Origin: Macrocystis pyrifera
Lineage: Eukaryota > Sar > Phaeophyceae > Laminariales > Laminariaceae
Assembly: GCA_031763025.1 (NCBI GenBank)
Contig: JASSKH010000003.1
Span: 6,934,718 to 6,998,717 of the forward strand
Length of the DNA: 64,000 nucleotides
Direction of reading: 5' to 3'
Shown: positions 33,201 through 39,605 of the stretch, one piece after another
Layout of the letters: each line of letters starts with the position of its first letter
How positions within the stretch are numbered: the first letter of the stretch is position 1
Program-made: the position numbers and the translations under genes
Notes under the pieces: model-generated
Database searches by the model: none
What the model was told of the DNA's origin: nothing
What the model saw: the letters and a program-made list of their open reading frames with translations, nothing else

Positions 33201-34328
33201 CGAACGGCTGCAGTACAGCGACTCCTGCGGGTGTTAAAAAAGGAGAAAGATAGATCGGCGTCAGGAAAAAAAGCTGCAACAGCCGTGGTCGTGGCTGCAG
33301 ACTCGGCGCCCTGCTTTGGAAGCGGACAGCAGTGGCCTCGAAACGAAACAAAACGTGCAACGCGGCTGCCCCCCCCCCCGCCGAACGGAATTCAGGCAGC
33401 ACGATCAGGTCAAAACACGCCGGCGTAGTGTACAACAAGCAATCGTTTGTTGTGCTGTCGGCCCGCAAAACGGCATCGAGCGGGGCCAAGCCGAGCCAAG
33501 CCCGAGCCCTACCCTACGCGGATTCGGCACAACTCCACAACGCGTGGCACAAGACAGAAACGGGAGGTGCTCGAAATGTCATAGTAGGCACACAAGACAG
33601 GCCTCGGACACCGTTGCCGAAGCCCATCACGAGGGTCTCATTTTCAGGCCACCAAGGTAGCCAAGACCTCATCAAGTATACAGATACCATTATTCCGCTG
33701 ACTTTGACACGTTTGAAAAAAAGAACGGCATATCTAACAACACACACAAAAAGCAGGGAACAATGGGGTCTACATACAAACAGCTTAGATGCAAACTATC
33801 TCTCGCCCAAAGGTCAAGTGGCAAAAAGGACTACCCGCTACACCCGAAACGCCCCGAAACGCCACAGAACCACTCCTCCCCCCGCTCCGTCTCTCAAGGG
33901 ATGCGTGGTCAATGGTCAAATGACGAAGGCAAGCAACAACTGAGTACGCCTCGCATGCGTCTCGCCAAACACCTCACGGCGCGTCGCGCTTCGTGCAAGC
34001 AATGTCCCTGGCCGGTACAAACCCGACGTGGTCCGTCCCGGCATTTTAGGGATGCGAGGGTCTATGGTCATACGACTACGGCAATGCGTGACATGAGCAC
34101 CCCCCACCCGTGCGCGCGCGAACGCCTCACCTCTCCCGTGACATGGTCGCGGTACACTGCGTTGTGGCAGGCGTGCTGCTGGCACTGCGAGTTGCCCCGC
34201 GAGCCCGGGCGAGGCCACTCCCCCCTAGCGGCGGCCATTTCGGCGTGTCTACGGCTGCAGAAATCGTGCACGGTTTGGGTGTTCTGATCGAAAAACACCG
34301 TTCGGGTGCACCCGCGAAGCTGGCAGCG
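18128..34328 (-). CDS. Zinc-repeat PARP-type ADP-ribosyltransferase gene (nine exons recognised)
   Basis: Nine minus-strand exons join in phase (34131-34328, 33142-33224, 30961-31168, 29407-29590, 26736-26852, 20659-20841, 19159-19290, 18128-18217, with the 26.7-kb exon start least certain; a degenerate extra copy of the first lies upstream). The protein has four repeats of the form C-x4-C...C-x3-H/C, likely zinc-binding, then a PARP catalytic domain with FHGTS (His), YGEGLYFSS (Tyr) and NHDEVVVY (Glu): the H-Y-E triad of poly-ADP-ribosylating enzymes that use NAD+. It would modify proteins or nucleic acids; cell compartment unknown. The true N-terminus is not found. One exon is one base too long. 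Introns are 0.9-6 kb and loaded with transposons. Confidence 0.85.
18840..19075. repeat. Diverged direct repeat in the last-but-one intron region
   Basis: GTACGGTACAGCAGTCGG followed by ACGT-CGA-CTGTG and CTGTTTTCATCCGTG occurs at about 18878-18930 and again at 19025-19070, about 145 bp apart. No function seen. Confidence 0.6.
19159..19290 (-). CDS. ADP-ribosyltransferase gene, penultimate exon
   Basis: 44 codons between CGCCATACAG and GAG|GTGAAG. It encodes VWNGKTWRCMFTASVVVGRP, then EAFLPDGMCPPQGYDAVIGE. WRCMF...VVG and PP-GYDAV-GE are core strands of the PARP fold. Phase 0 on both sides. Confidence 0.9.
20453..20572. repeat. Perfect 60-bp tandem duplication next to a CAC run
   Basis: The 60 bases from 20453 (CACCATCACCAACGCCACGC...) are repeated exactly at 20513. 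They follow a (CAC)n microsatellite at about 20432-20456. This is intronic for the minus-strand gene, and the open frames across it are a by-product. Confidence 0.9.
20659..20841 (-). CDS. ADP-ribosyltransferase gene, exon with the catalytic tyrosine
   Basis: 61 codons, phase 0 at both ends; acceptor GCGATGCGCAG, donor AAAG|GTACCC (weak). It encodes GGPCARPDCSVCSICTHGF and LRYGEGLYFSSVSGKANDYA. The C-x4-C-x2-C-x2-C cluster after GGP is typical of this PARP subgroup. YGEGLYFSS contains the triad tyrosine, and KANDYA closes the nicotinamide pocket. The 6-kb intron upstream of it holds LINE B. Confidence 0.9.
22230..22480 (+). pseudogene. LINE family B, palm segment A reading frame
   Basis: Open stretch holding the fingers-to-palm part of the reverse transcriptase, with GQAGFRPNRSCVDHVYTLGK and the first catalytic aspartate in FFLDVQKAYD. 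The frame is lost in an eleven-A run at 22437-22447. Confidence 0.8.
22426..23142 (+). pseudogene. LINE family B, palm segment C reading frame
   Basis: 238 codons carrying GVASGCTLSPNLFKIYINDL, the FADD catalytic motif and the beginning of the thumb (YTYLGVEISKECSWDTH). The second aspartate pair is intact. Confidence 0.85.
23069..24034 (+). pseudogene. LINE family B, C-terminal reading frame with zinc knuckle
   Basis: 321 codons, the longest intact part. Basic throughout; CPCGKAIESRTHIVGEC near residues 205-221 is a C-x-C...H...C knuckle as found at the C-terminus of many LINE proteins. It ends GYVVNGQMTKARNK. Tail fragments of this end occur at 16.1, 28.7-28.9 and 33.9 kb. Confidence 0.85.
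24420..24570. repeat. Dispersed repeat, copy 1
   Basis: ACACCTCACGGCGCTTCGCG, GTGCAAGCAATGTC and GAGGGTCTATGGTCATACGA match, in the same order, 33955-34092 in the same gene. About 140 bp, perhaps 80-85% alike by eye. Class unknown; the second copy directly follows a LINE-B tail. Confidence 0.75.
24571..25215. other. Intron sequence, no supported gene
   Basis: A minus-strand open frame (24655-25191) contains LSADEYIDLDSTTKDIIIEE, loosely reminiscent of a transposase segment, but the similarity is too slight to name. C run at 24591-24599 and G run at 24894-24902. Confidence 0.3.
25216..25326. mobile_element. TA-target MITE, copy 3, with a 7-nt insertion
   Basis: It carries the family's inverted ends. 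Compared with the copy at 42409 it has an exact extra 7 nt, CCTGGTA, at 25237-25243, giving TA-CCTGG-TA. Confidence 0.8.
25327..26735. other. Intron sequence, no supported gene
   Basis: Contains an alanine-coding GCT/GCA microsatellite at about 26287-26318 and TACCTGGTA at 25692. No exon is needed here, because the flanking exons join in phase. Confidence 0.4.
26736..26852 (-). CDS. ADP-ribosyltransferase gene, exon with the catalytic histidine
   Basis: 39 codons ending DLR|GTAAGC. It encodes VPKDVLQKHAHYEKI, NTRRRFHGTSCSVDC and NFFVDLR. FHGT carries the NAD-binding histidine. The acceptor chosen (AACGTGCAG) keeps phase with the preceding exon but lacks a pyrimidine tract. Upstream in a neighbouring frame FDTNVRELPPG looks coding, so the exon may start near 26899 with a one-base error in the GGGGAAAA run. 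Confidence 0.75.
27237..28248. mobile_element. TA-target MITE, copy 4, split by a hAT-like insertion
   Basis: The left part (27237-27324) runs from TA-CGGGGGACATAGTAAATAGG to GTAGGTCCTATTTAC. The right part resumes at 28227 with CTATTTACTAGGGTCC and ends near TA at 28247. Eight bases, CTATTTAC, appear on both sides of the inserted element at 27325-28226. Confidence 0.8.
27325..28226. mobile_element. hAT-like non-autonomous DNA transposon with a GACCC array
   Basis: 902 bp. Terminal inverted repeats of 19 bp with one mismatch: CAGGGCTTTTCGCGGGTCA at the left; the right end reads CAGGGATTTTCGCGGGTCA in complement. The target duplication is 8 bp (CTATTTAC at 27317-27324 and 28227-28234), as hAT transposases make. 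The interior is two arrays (27395-27590 and 27985-28190) of a 40-bp unit, TTGACCCGACCCGACCCGAC followed by CCGTGAGATTTGAAAACCTC, around a unique centre of about 370 bp. The units resemble the subterminal transposase-binding repeats of hAT elements. There is no coding capacity. Confidence 0.9.
28278..28355. mobile_element. Small inverted-repeat element, diverged copy
   Basis: CTGCAGCGCCGTTTT...GACAAACTACTTAGAATT...CCCCAATTCGGGACTGCGG aligns loosely with the element at 31523-31605. Terminal repeats are partly eroded. Confidence 0.4.
28695..28945 (+). mobile_element. LINE family B, 3' fragment
   Basis: Matches 23825-24050: ATAGGAGATAGATGGTGGCC, ATATGGAAACAACGTA, GGAACGGTGCTCCGTCTCGA, then GTGGTCAATGGT and GAGTACGCCCC. 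It carries an exact 7-nt extra segment, CCTGGTA at 28794-28800, relative to the longer copy. Confidence 0.9.
29407..29590 (-). CDS. ADP-ribosyltransferase gene, exon entering the catalytic domain (one-base frame error)
   Basis: The acceptor is TTTCTCTCTCACGCAG and the donor AAG|GTGAGG. It begins CANPPEPQVDRTFMAGSNAN and continues FKLSVLTNGHPSYSSVKEQF. After an A8 run at 29463-29470 (T8 in the gene) the protein-like frame moves by one: SKWQKEPNGLRVERIFKVK, the usual start of a PARP domain. The exon is 184 bases where phase 0 at both ends needs 183. Either the run is one base too long in the assembly or the gene is broken here. Confidence 0.8.
29640..29735 (-). repeat. Duplicated exon edge
   Basis: CTCTCTCACAG|TGCGCCAACACG at about 29705-29728 (minus strand) imitates the real acceptor and first codons of the 29407-29590 exon (CTCTCTCACGCAG|TGCGCCAACCCT). 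A duplicated exon edge like this may act as a competing splice acceptor. Confidence 0.5.
29985..30380. mobile_element. Palindromic (fold-back) element in intron
   Basis: Two arms of roughly 165 bp, inverted: left CTCTCAC...CTGCGGATA...AACGCTTTGCC...GCGATAAACTGC and CTGCCGAGTTTCGCGAG, with GTGGACGCGGT nearest the centre; right the complement (ACCGCGTCCAC, CGCCAAACTCGGCAG, GCAGTTTATCGCCGGCAGG, TATCCGCAG). The centre is about 13 bp at 30165-30177. Reminiscent of long-TIR MITEs. RNA from it would form a hairpin. Confidence 0.7.
30381..30900. other. Intron sequence with a two-unit tandem repeat and a CCT microsatellite
   Basis: GACCCGTCAAAACCGACGCA at 30524 is echoed by GACCCATCAAAACCGGCACA at 30608, with about 80 bp of similar sequence each. 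(CTC)n at 30771-30796. No gene seen. Confidence 0.5.
30961..31168 (-). CDS. ADP-ribosyltransferase gene, exon with zinc repeats 3 and 4
   Basis: 208 bases, one base plus 69 codons, between GAAAACAG and GTGAGC. It encodes PAWVDPSTSLPLGYCSSACA completing repeat 3 and QCSLPGC...NLGYCAEIHLHRA as repeat 4. C-S-L-P-G-C is a recurring signature in zinc-repeat proteins linked to PARP domains. It ends in phase 0, which fits the next exon. Confidence 0.85.
31169..32700. other. Intron sequence, no supported gene
   Basis: Apart from the small element at 31523-31605 the stretch has only simple runs (A14 near 31283-31296, G10 near 31259) and scattered TACTGCTG/CAGCAGTA motifs. A flank TTACGGGGAGCCAT at 32134 resembles a MITE end but has no partner. 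Confidence 0.4.
31523..31605. mobile_element. Small MITE with CCCTTTTAG inverted ends
   Basis: About 83 bp. The left end CCCTTTTAGCACTGCAGTCC and the right end, in complement CCCTTTTAGGACTGCATTCC, pair almost perfectly. The centre is CTTCGAATTCGAATAGTTTG. A second copy is at 58348-58435 and a worn one at 28278. Confidence 0.75.
33142..33224 (-). CDS. ADP-ribosyltransferase gene, exon completing zinc repeat 2
   Basis: A short exon of 83 bases with an excellent acceptor (TTTTTTTAACACCCGCAG) and donor CAG|GTGCGT. It encodes ESLYCSRSHAAQAKADLSTD then CNNPRCF plus two bases of an arginine codon. It supplies the C-x3-H half of repeat 2 and the C-x4-C half of repeat 3, so the splice sites fall inside the repeats. 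The remaining base comes from the exon at 30961-31168. Confidence 0.85.
33890..34092 (+). mobile_element. LINE B 3' tail joined to the dispersed repeat, copy 2
   Basis: 33895-33947 (GGATGCGTGGTCAATGGTCA, AAATGACGAAGGCAAGCAAC, TGAGTACGCC) is the LINE-B end. From 33955 to 34092 it continues with the dispersed repeat also present at 24420. Together they fill most of the 0.9-kb intron between the first two recognised exons. Confidence 0.7.
34131..34328 (-). CDS. ADP-ribosyltransferase gene, exon with zinc repeats 1 and 2 (first half)
   Basis: 66 codons between acceptor TTACGTGCAG and donor GAG|GTGAGG. Repeat 1 reads RCQLRGC...HDFCSRRHAEM, and the first half of repeat 2 reads QCQQHACHNAVYRDHVTGE. 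The C-x4-C plus FC-x3-H spacing is a compact four-ligand site. It starts and ends in phase 0. It is the most 5' exon I can support; the arginine at its start shows translation begins further upstream. Confidence 0.8.
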
Positions 34329-34696
34329 CTGCACGTAATTATTGTTAGTATATGGTGCGCAAATCAGGGAACGGGGCGGGGGACGGGGGCGGGCGAACGG
34401 CGGGTGGGCGGGCGGGCGGGCGGGAGGGTTGCTGTAGCTTGGAAGACGGGCGGATGGGTGGATCCCCGACTTTTAAATTCCACGTGTCGAGAAGCGTCGT
34501 GCACAGTTTGGGTTCTGGTCGAATAGCACCGTATGATTGCACCCGTAAAGCTGGCAGCGCTTCATCACATATCATTATTAGTGGTGTGCACACTAACAGG
34601 GGATGGGGGACACGGGGGGCGAGGGAGGCTGCTGTTGCGCACAAGTCGGAACGGACGGATGAACCCGATTTTTAACTCAGCTTCGGACGCCCCGTG
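34235..34696 (-). repeat. Tandem duplication of the first zinc-repeat exon
   Basis: A unit of about 231 bp is present twice. The intact exon edge at 34328 (GCAG|CGCTGCCAGCTTCG) corresponds to 34559 in the second copy, which reads RCQLYGCNHTVLFDQN before the frame decays by a one-base loss. Flanking intron sequence (ATTATTAGT, and GGGCGGATGGGTGGATCCCC versus ACGGACGGATGAACCCGATT) is duplicated too. A still more worn third unit may lie at 34697-34800 (HTGFSSSHAGARG), lacking the key cysteine. Confidence 0.75.
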
Positions 34697-35259
34697 CGCC
34701 CGCGTGGGACGAGCTAAACCCGGTGTGCGATTGATGCTGGTGTTGATGCTGTCCTGCCCGTTCCGGAGCGCTGGCCGCGGCGGCTTGCACAACACAACGA
34801 GTTGCGATCAACACCTTGAAATCTCTTGCTCTTGCGAGCGCGTGGATGACATTCCTTTTTTGTTTTCTTAATGCGTTCGGCTTTGTGTGCCGCGATCGAG
34901 TGCCATGTGAGGACCTCTGAGGGGGGAGGGAGCAGCCGGTGACCACGGCAGACAGCAGGAACTCCAAGATGGCATTTACATGTACTCCTGGTATGATCTA
35001 TTAGCGTTCCAGCCCCTCCTTCGTTGCATTTTTTTCAATTTCCGCAAATATTTTATATCCCACCATCTGTGTCCCGTTTGCCACGCGTCTGCGGTGTGTG
35101 CCGTGTGGCACGCGTGTGTGTGCAGTGTGTCACGCGTGGAGTGCTTTCAAACGTGGATACTCCCTGTTGTGCTTCAATTATCTCGGGGTTCTGTACTGCA
35201 TGTACTGCAAGTACTATCAGTATGTCCCCCGTCGGTAGCGTTGACACTGCGGGTGCTCG

Positions 35260-36300
35260 TGGTGCCGAAATACTCTTAATGTGCCCAGTATAGTTGGAGT
35301 ATGACGTATACTTCGACCGTCTGTGCACCGTTTCGACAATTCTCAGACCCATTGTTCGGCACAAAACACTCACAGATGGTCCCACGAGTGGGAGATGGAG
35401 CAAATTACTTTCGCTGCGGACAACTCGAGTACTTCGAGCACTGGCAGTATTTCGGGAATATGTACTGCGAGTAATCTCAGTACCTCGAGGTTCTGTCCTG
35501 CGGGTATTGCCTGTACTCCAAGTATTTCGTGTTTCGATACTGCGGGCACATATTTGTGTGCTCTCGGAGTTCCGTACTGCTCCTACTCTCAGTACTCTCA
35601 ATAGTTGGGCCTTCTCAGCACTCGCAATATTTTGGCCGCCAGTACTCCAATACTCTCAGTACTCGGACTACGAATTTGTTCTTGAGCATCCACTACTGGT
35701 ATCTGTGAAACCTTTATTTTACCCTGAGCGCCAAGAAAATACTTATTTTGCAGGAATATATTTTGCACGTGCTGGGTTTTACTCAGCCGGTCACAAAGTA
35801 ATATGTCCCAACCTCGTCCTCACGCAACTGTTTTTACTTACGTTTACGCCGCAAGCATTGGACTGATCGCCGCGAGTTTTGGGTTCAGGATCAATATCAC
35901 GAGTTTTGGGTTCAGGATCAATATCACACTCACCGGTATACCCTCTTTTATATTATTGTTGTATCAATGTTACGGGGGACCATAGTAAATAGGACCAAAT
36001 ATTGTTAGTATAAAGAGGGAAATATACAGGTTTTTATCTATACCATAGGTCCTATTAACTATGGACCCCCGTAATAGTAGTATTATAGTAGTGATGCCCA
36101 CTATTTCCACAAACAGCAGTATATATTTAGTCTGTCCTGAAAAATATGTGTGTTTGTGTGTTCTTTACATTAACGCTGGGTGGATGCAGTTAGTTCTAAA
36201 CAGGCAGGTGTGCAGGTATTTCATACGAATATTATATATTTCGTTCTTGCGCCAATCCCCTAGGCACCTTTCCGAGGGAACCTTGTAGTATACTTCTACC
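35260..36300. repeat. Large dispersed duplication, copy 1
   Basis: Shares order and wording with 38780-39605: GTACTCCAAGTATTTCGTGT, GCCGCCAGTACTCCAATACT, CCTGAGCGCCAAGAAA, CGGTCACAAAG..., CACGCAACTGTTT, ACCGGTATACCCTCTTT, GGTGTGCAGGTATTTCATAC and GCGCCAATCCCCTAGGCACC. The left 350 bp is dense in TACTGCGAGTACT and AGTACTCTCAGTACT. Similarity about 75-80% by eye. Between them lie CCRTGG arrays. No coding potential. Confidence 0.75.
35971..36073. mobile_element. TA-target MITE, copy 5
   Basis: The cleanest copy: TA-CGGGGGACCATAGTAAATAG to CTATGGACCCCCG-TA, 103 bp with target TAs. The sister duplication lacks it at this point. Confidence 0.9.
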
Positions 36301-36849
36301 AGGTACGTTTCTTTGTCAACCCAATGATATAAAACGTGATATTTTTATGCACCATCCAACAATACATTTTGCGGGCCAACGCCCGGTCTTCAACTTATTA
36401 TTACTACTGCTGTACTACGGAGGGGGAAGAGAAGCGGGAAGTTTGCATTATTTGCTTAGATTTTGAAATATTTATTTTCCGATTCGGGGATGCAATCTGA
36501 TCGGAACACGCAAATTAAGTAATTAATTTTTCCAACTTCTGTATTTCGTGCTGGAAATATTAATACTTGACTATACTTGTGAAATTTCCGTACTCATTCG
36601 AACATATCTCTTCGTACCAGCGCTTTTGGGCAAAACGCCAAGTCGTCGACACGGGAAGCCCGGCCAGACACATTGGTCGAGGTCCGGGCGCGATCCGTGC
36701 ACTCTGGAGCGCGTGGCGGGCGCTCAAAGTTTTTTTTTCCGGTGGGAGTGCCGATTTCCCTGGTTTCAGAACTAGAGGCCTTATTTTGCACGTACGTACC
36801 GGCGAAATGTCGTCATCTTTCATTTTTCATGAGTGTCGTACTTACTTAC
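36301..36849. other. No gene seen
   Basis: AT-rich first half, then a GC-richer piece (36620-36790) with overlapping short open frames on both strands. No splice pairing or family match. Confidence 0.35.
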
Positions 36850-36939
36850 CGGTATCATTTTTTCTTGCGTTTGAACACACAGAGCACAGCATAAGCAGAC
36901 AATACAGCTGCCAGCAGCAGAGCCAAGAGCCCTGCCGGC

Positions 36940-36974
<35 letters not shown>

Positions 36975-37050
36975 GGGCAGCCTCGTGCGCGTGTGGCAGA
37001 TCCACAAGCGCGTTGGTCTCCGCTGTACCCTTGTGGCTAATTGGTTGTAC
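36850..37050 (-). CDS. Possible exon with a transmembrane segment
   Basis: 67 codons in phase 0, acceptor GGCTCAG, strong donor CCG|GTAAGTAAGT. It encodes VQPISHKGTAETNALVDLPH, then eleven leucines written as CTG repeats (36938-36974), AGRALGSAAGSCIVCLCCAL and CVQTQEKMIP. That is a polar segment, one long membrane-spanning stretch rich in Leu and Cys, and a basic/polar flank, as at a membrane exit. No neighbouring exon was identified and the leucine run is also a microsatellite, so this may be chance. The donor overlaps TACCGGTA. Confidence 0.25.
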
Positions 37051-37399
37051 CTGAGCCTGAGATCGATTATCCCGCAACATCACATCTCTCTCTCTCTCTG
37101 ACGTTGTGCCCGATATTGTGATCGTACGAGATCTTGATGCTGTTGCAAACAGCAGTGCGACTGCGGTAACATCAGAACCAGAGTGCAGAAAGAGTGCTAA
37201 CTGACCGCCAGCTAACTAGAGCATCAACTTCAGGCAGCACCATGCACGGTGATAGACCCGCCCTGTACGGTGGATGGTTGCTCTATACGGCAGCCTACGC
37301 GAGCAATCAAATGATGCCGTTGCTCTGCTGCTGCTGCTGCTGCTGCTGCTGTGTGTAACAAATATTTCAGGAGACGGAATTTTCATCTCTGTATGTACA

Positions 37400-37770
37400 T
37401 TATTGTCTTTTTTCGTGACATGCCGTGGTATATGCCGTGGTACCACCTGCGGCAAAACCTTCCACGGCATCTTCCACGGCATACCACGGAACTTTCCACG
37501 GACCTCCGCGGCCTACCATGGGACCCTAACCCAAACCTAGGTGCCGTGGACATCGGGGTGCCGTGGGGGTTGCCATGACATGCCGTGGGGTCGCCATGGA
37601 GTGCCGTGGCGGTAGCCGCGGGAGTTGCCCTATGGTACTACCCATGGCATGTCATGGCAACGCCCACGGCGTGCCATGGAATCCTATGCTACACCATGGG
37701 ATGCCGTGGTGATGCTATGGTATGCCATGGGCGGTACCATGGCAATGCTACGGCATGCCCACGACAAGGT
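37400..37770. repeat. CCRTGG-rich array, copy 1
   Basis: More than 20 occurrences of CCATGG, CCGTGG or CCACGG, often as GCCATGGCATGCCGTGG, within 370 bp. The order of variants is shared with 38150-38500, so it is one repeat family rather than random simple sequence. Many of the hexamers are palindromes. Open frames across it are artefacts of the repeat. Confidence 0.8.
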
Positions 37771-38149
37771 CAAATAGTGTAGAACCTTGTAGCAGTGACT
37801 ATTACCGTCTACCGAAAGGGTAGCAGTACACGTCCCTGCTGTTGCGTGTAGTCTCATCTTGCAATGCATTATTTTCACGTATGATACAAGACATACAATA
37901 CAAGTTGCGTGTTCTTACGCAAGGCCACGGAGTTGGGGCGCGCTCACGCGTGTGGCGTGCGTTCGTGCCTCAACCTTTCACAGTTGCTCCCAATACTTGC
38001 GGAGTAAAAAAATATATGTTCGAGAAAATACTGCTGTAGGTACTTCGTGCACTCGCAGTATTTCGGCTTTGAACTGCAGATACTGCGAGTAAAGTACTCG
38101 CAGTATTTCGAGGTTCTGTAAGTCAAATTGTGTTGAACCCTGCATGTAC
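37771..38149. other. No gene seen; short TACTGCGAGTA repeats
   Basis: Contains a fragment of the AGTACT/TACTGCGAG repeat (38035-38120), as in the duplications at 35.3 and 38.8 kb. Confidence 0.4.
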
Positions 38150-38505
38150 ATTATTGCCATTTTTGGCGACATGCCGTGGCATTGCCGTGGCACCACCAGT
38201 GGCAAACCCTTCCACGGACCTCCACAGCAAACCATGGAACTCTAACCCTAACTCTGACCCTAGCCCTAACCTAGGTGCCGTGGACATTGGGGTGCCGTGG
38301 GGGATGCCATGACATGCCTTGGGGTTGCCATGGATTGCCGTGGGGGATGCTGTGGCGGTTGCCGCGGGGGTTGCTATGGTACCACGCATGGTATGCCACG
38401 GCGTGCCATGGAATCCTTTGCCACGCCATGGGATGCCGTGGGGATGCTATGGTATGCCATGAATGGTGCCATGGTAATGCCACGGCATGCCAGGAACAAG
38501 TCAGA
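38150..38505. repeat. CCRTGG-rich array, copy 2
   Basis: Aligned with 37400-37770 through TGTACATTATTG, GACATGCCGTGG, CCTTCCACGG, AACCTAGGTGCCGTGGACAT and GGTATGCCA. It includes a short telomere-like stretch (CTAACCCTAACTCTGACCC, 38231-38250), matched by a shorter one at 37513. It ends where an AAC-tailed repeat begins. Confidence 0.8.
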
Positions 38506-38509
38506 TAGT

Positions 38510-38510
38510 G

Positions 38511-38542
<32 letters not shown>

Positions 38543-38775
38543 TCTTCACATTAAACCGTTCTTTCTACCCGTCAACATCCAGCACAACCAGTGTCCGTGC
38601 CGATTCTTCAATCCTAGAGAGATAAAAGTTCTGTGCGCACAAAGCTACGCCACAGAGATACTACGTCGCCACGTATGCAATGCAATACCATGTCATCATA
38701 CTGCGTACGACAGGCACGACATACCCATTCCATGACCTAGAGAAACTAAAACGAAACAAAGAGAAAAAAAAAACT
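38510..38775 (-). repeat. AAC-tailed short repeat, nearly complete copy
   Basis: (GTT)n at 38512-38540, then CTTCACATTAAACCGTTC, GTCAACATCCAGCACAACC, CTACGCCACAGAGATACTAC, CATACTGCGTACGACAGG and CATGACCTAGAGAAAC up to an A-rich end. This copy and that at 40556 show the whole unit is about 255 bp. Confidence 0.85.
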
Positions 38776-38779
38776 CTGC

Positions 38780-39605
38780 GAAATACTCTCAATATGCCCA
38801 GTATACTTGAAAATGATGTATTTCGGGAGTATGTACTGCGAGTGCTCTCACTATCTCGAGGTTCCGTACTGGGGATATTACCTGTACTCCAAGTATTTCG
38901 TGTATCGATACCGCACGGATGCATGTTTGCCTGTGCTCTCGGGTTCCGTGCTGCTCATACTCTTAGTACTCTCAGTATTTGGGCCAGTACTCGCAAGACG
39001 TGAGCCTTCTCGGTACTCGCAACATTTTTGCCGCCAGTACTCCAATACTCTCAGTACTCGGACAACGAATTGTTCGCGAGATCTATCCATGAAACCTTTA
39101 TTTCACCCTGAGCGCCAAGAAACGTTCATTTTGCGGGAATATATATACCAGGTATATATTGTATGCGCTGGATTCTACTCCGCCGGTCACAAGCACTATG
39201 TCGCAACCTCGACCTCACGCAACTGTTTCGTACTGAAGTGTGCGCCGCAAGCACCGCGAGTCATCTGTGCAGGATCAATATCCACTTACCGGTACCCTCT
39301 TTAATATTACCGCTGTAGTAATTATCCCACATTATTTCCACAAACAGCTAATTTGGGGGCCCATAGTAAATAGGACCAAATATTGTTATCAATAGTAAAA
39401 ATATTGAAATATATAGGTTTTTATGCATGCCAAAGGTCCTATTAACTATGCATGCCCCCCCGTAATATCTACCTGGTACTCGTATATAGAATAAGTCCTC
39501 AAAACAGGTGTGCAGGTATTTTCATACGAGTATTATTCCTTCTTTTGCGCCACTCCCCTACTACTGCTGTGTAGGCACCTCCCGGAGGGGAACGTTGTAG
39601 ATCTT
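38780..39605. repeat. Large dispersed duplication, copy 2
   Basis: Partner of 35260-36300. It differs by the position of its MITE, by an extra TACCAGG near 39146 and by an exact 13-nt extra segment at 39559-39571. Confidence 0.75.
39351..39464. mobile_element. TA-target MITE, copy 6
   Basis: TTTGGGGGCCCATAGTAAATAG to CTATGCATGCCCCCCCG-TA. It is inserted at a point of the duplicated host repeat different from that used by copy 5. Confidence 0.8.

Noticed and set aside
37216-38554. Trp/Met/His-rich frames in the CCRTGG arrays
   Set aside because: ATGG/CCATGG repeats create them in several frames at once.
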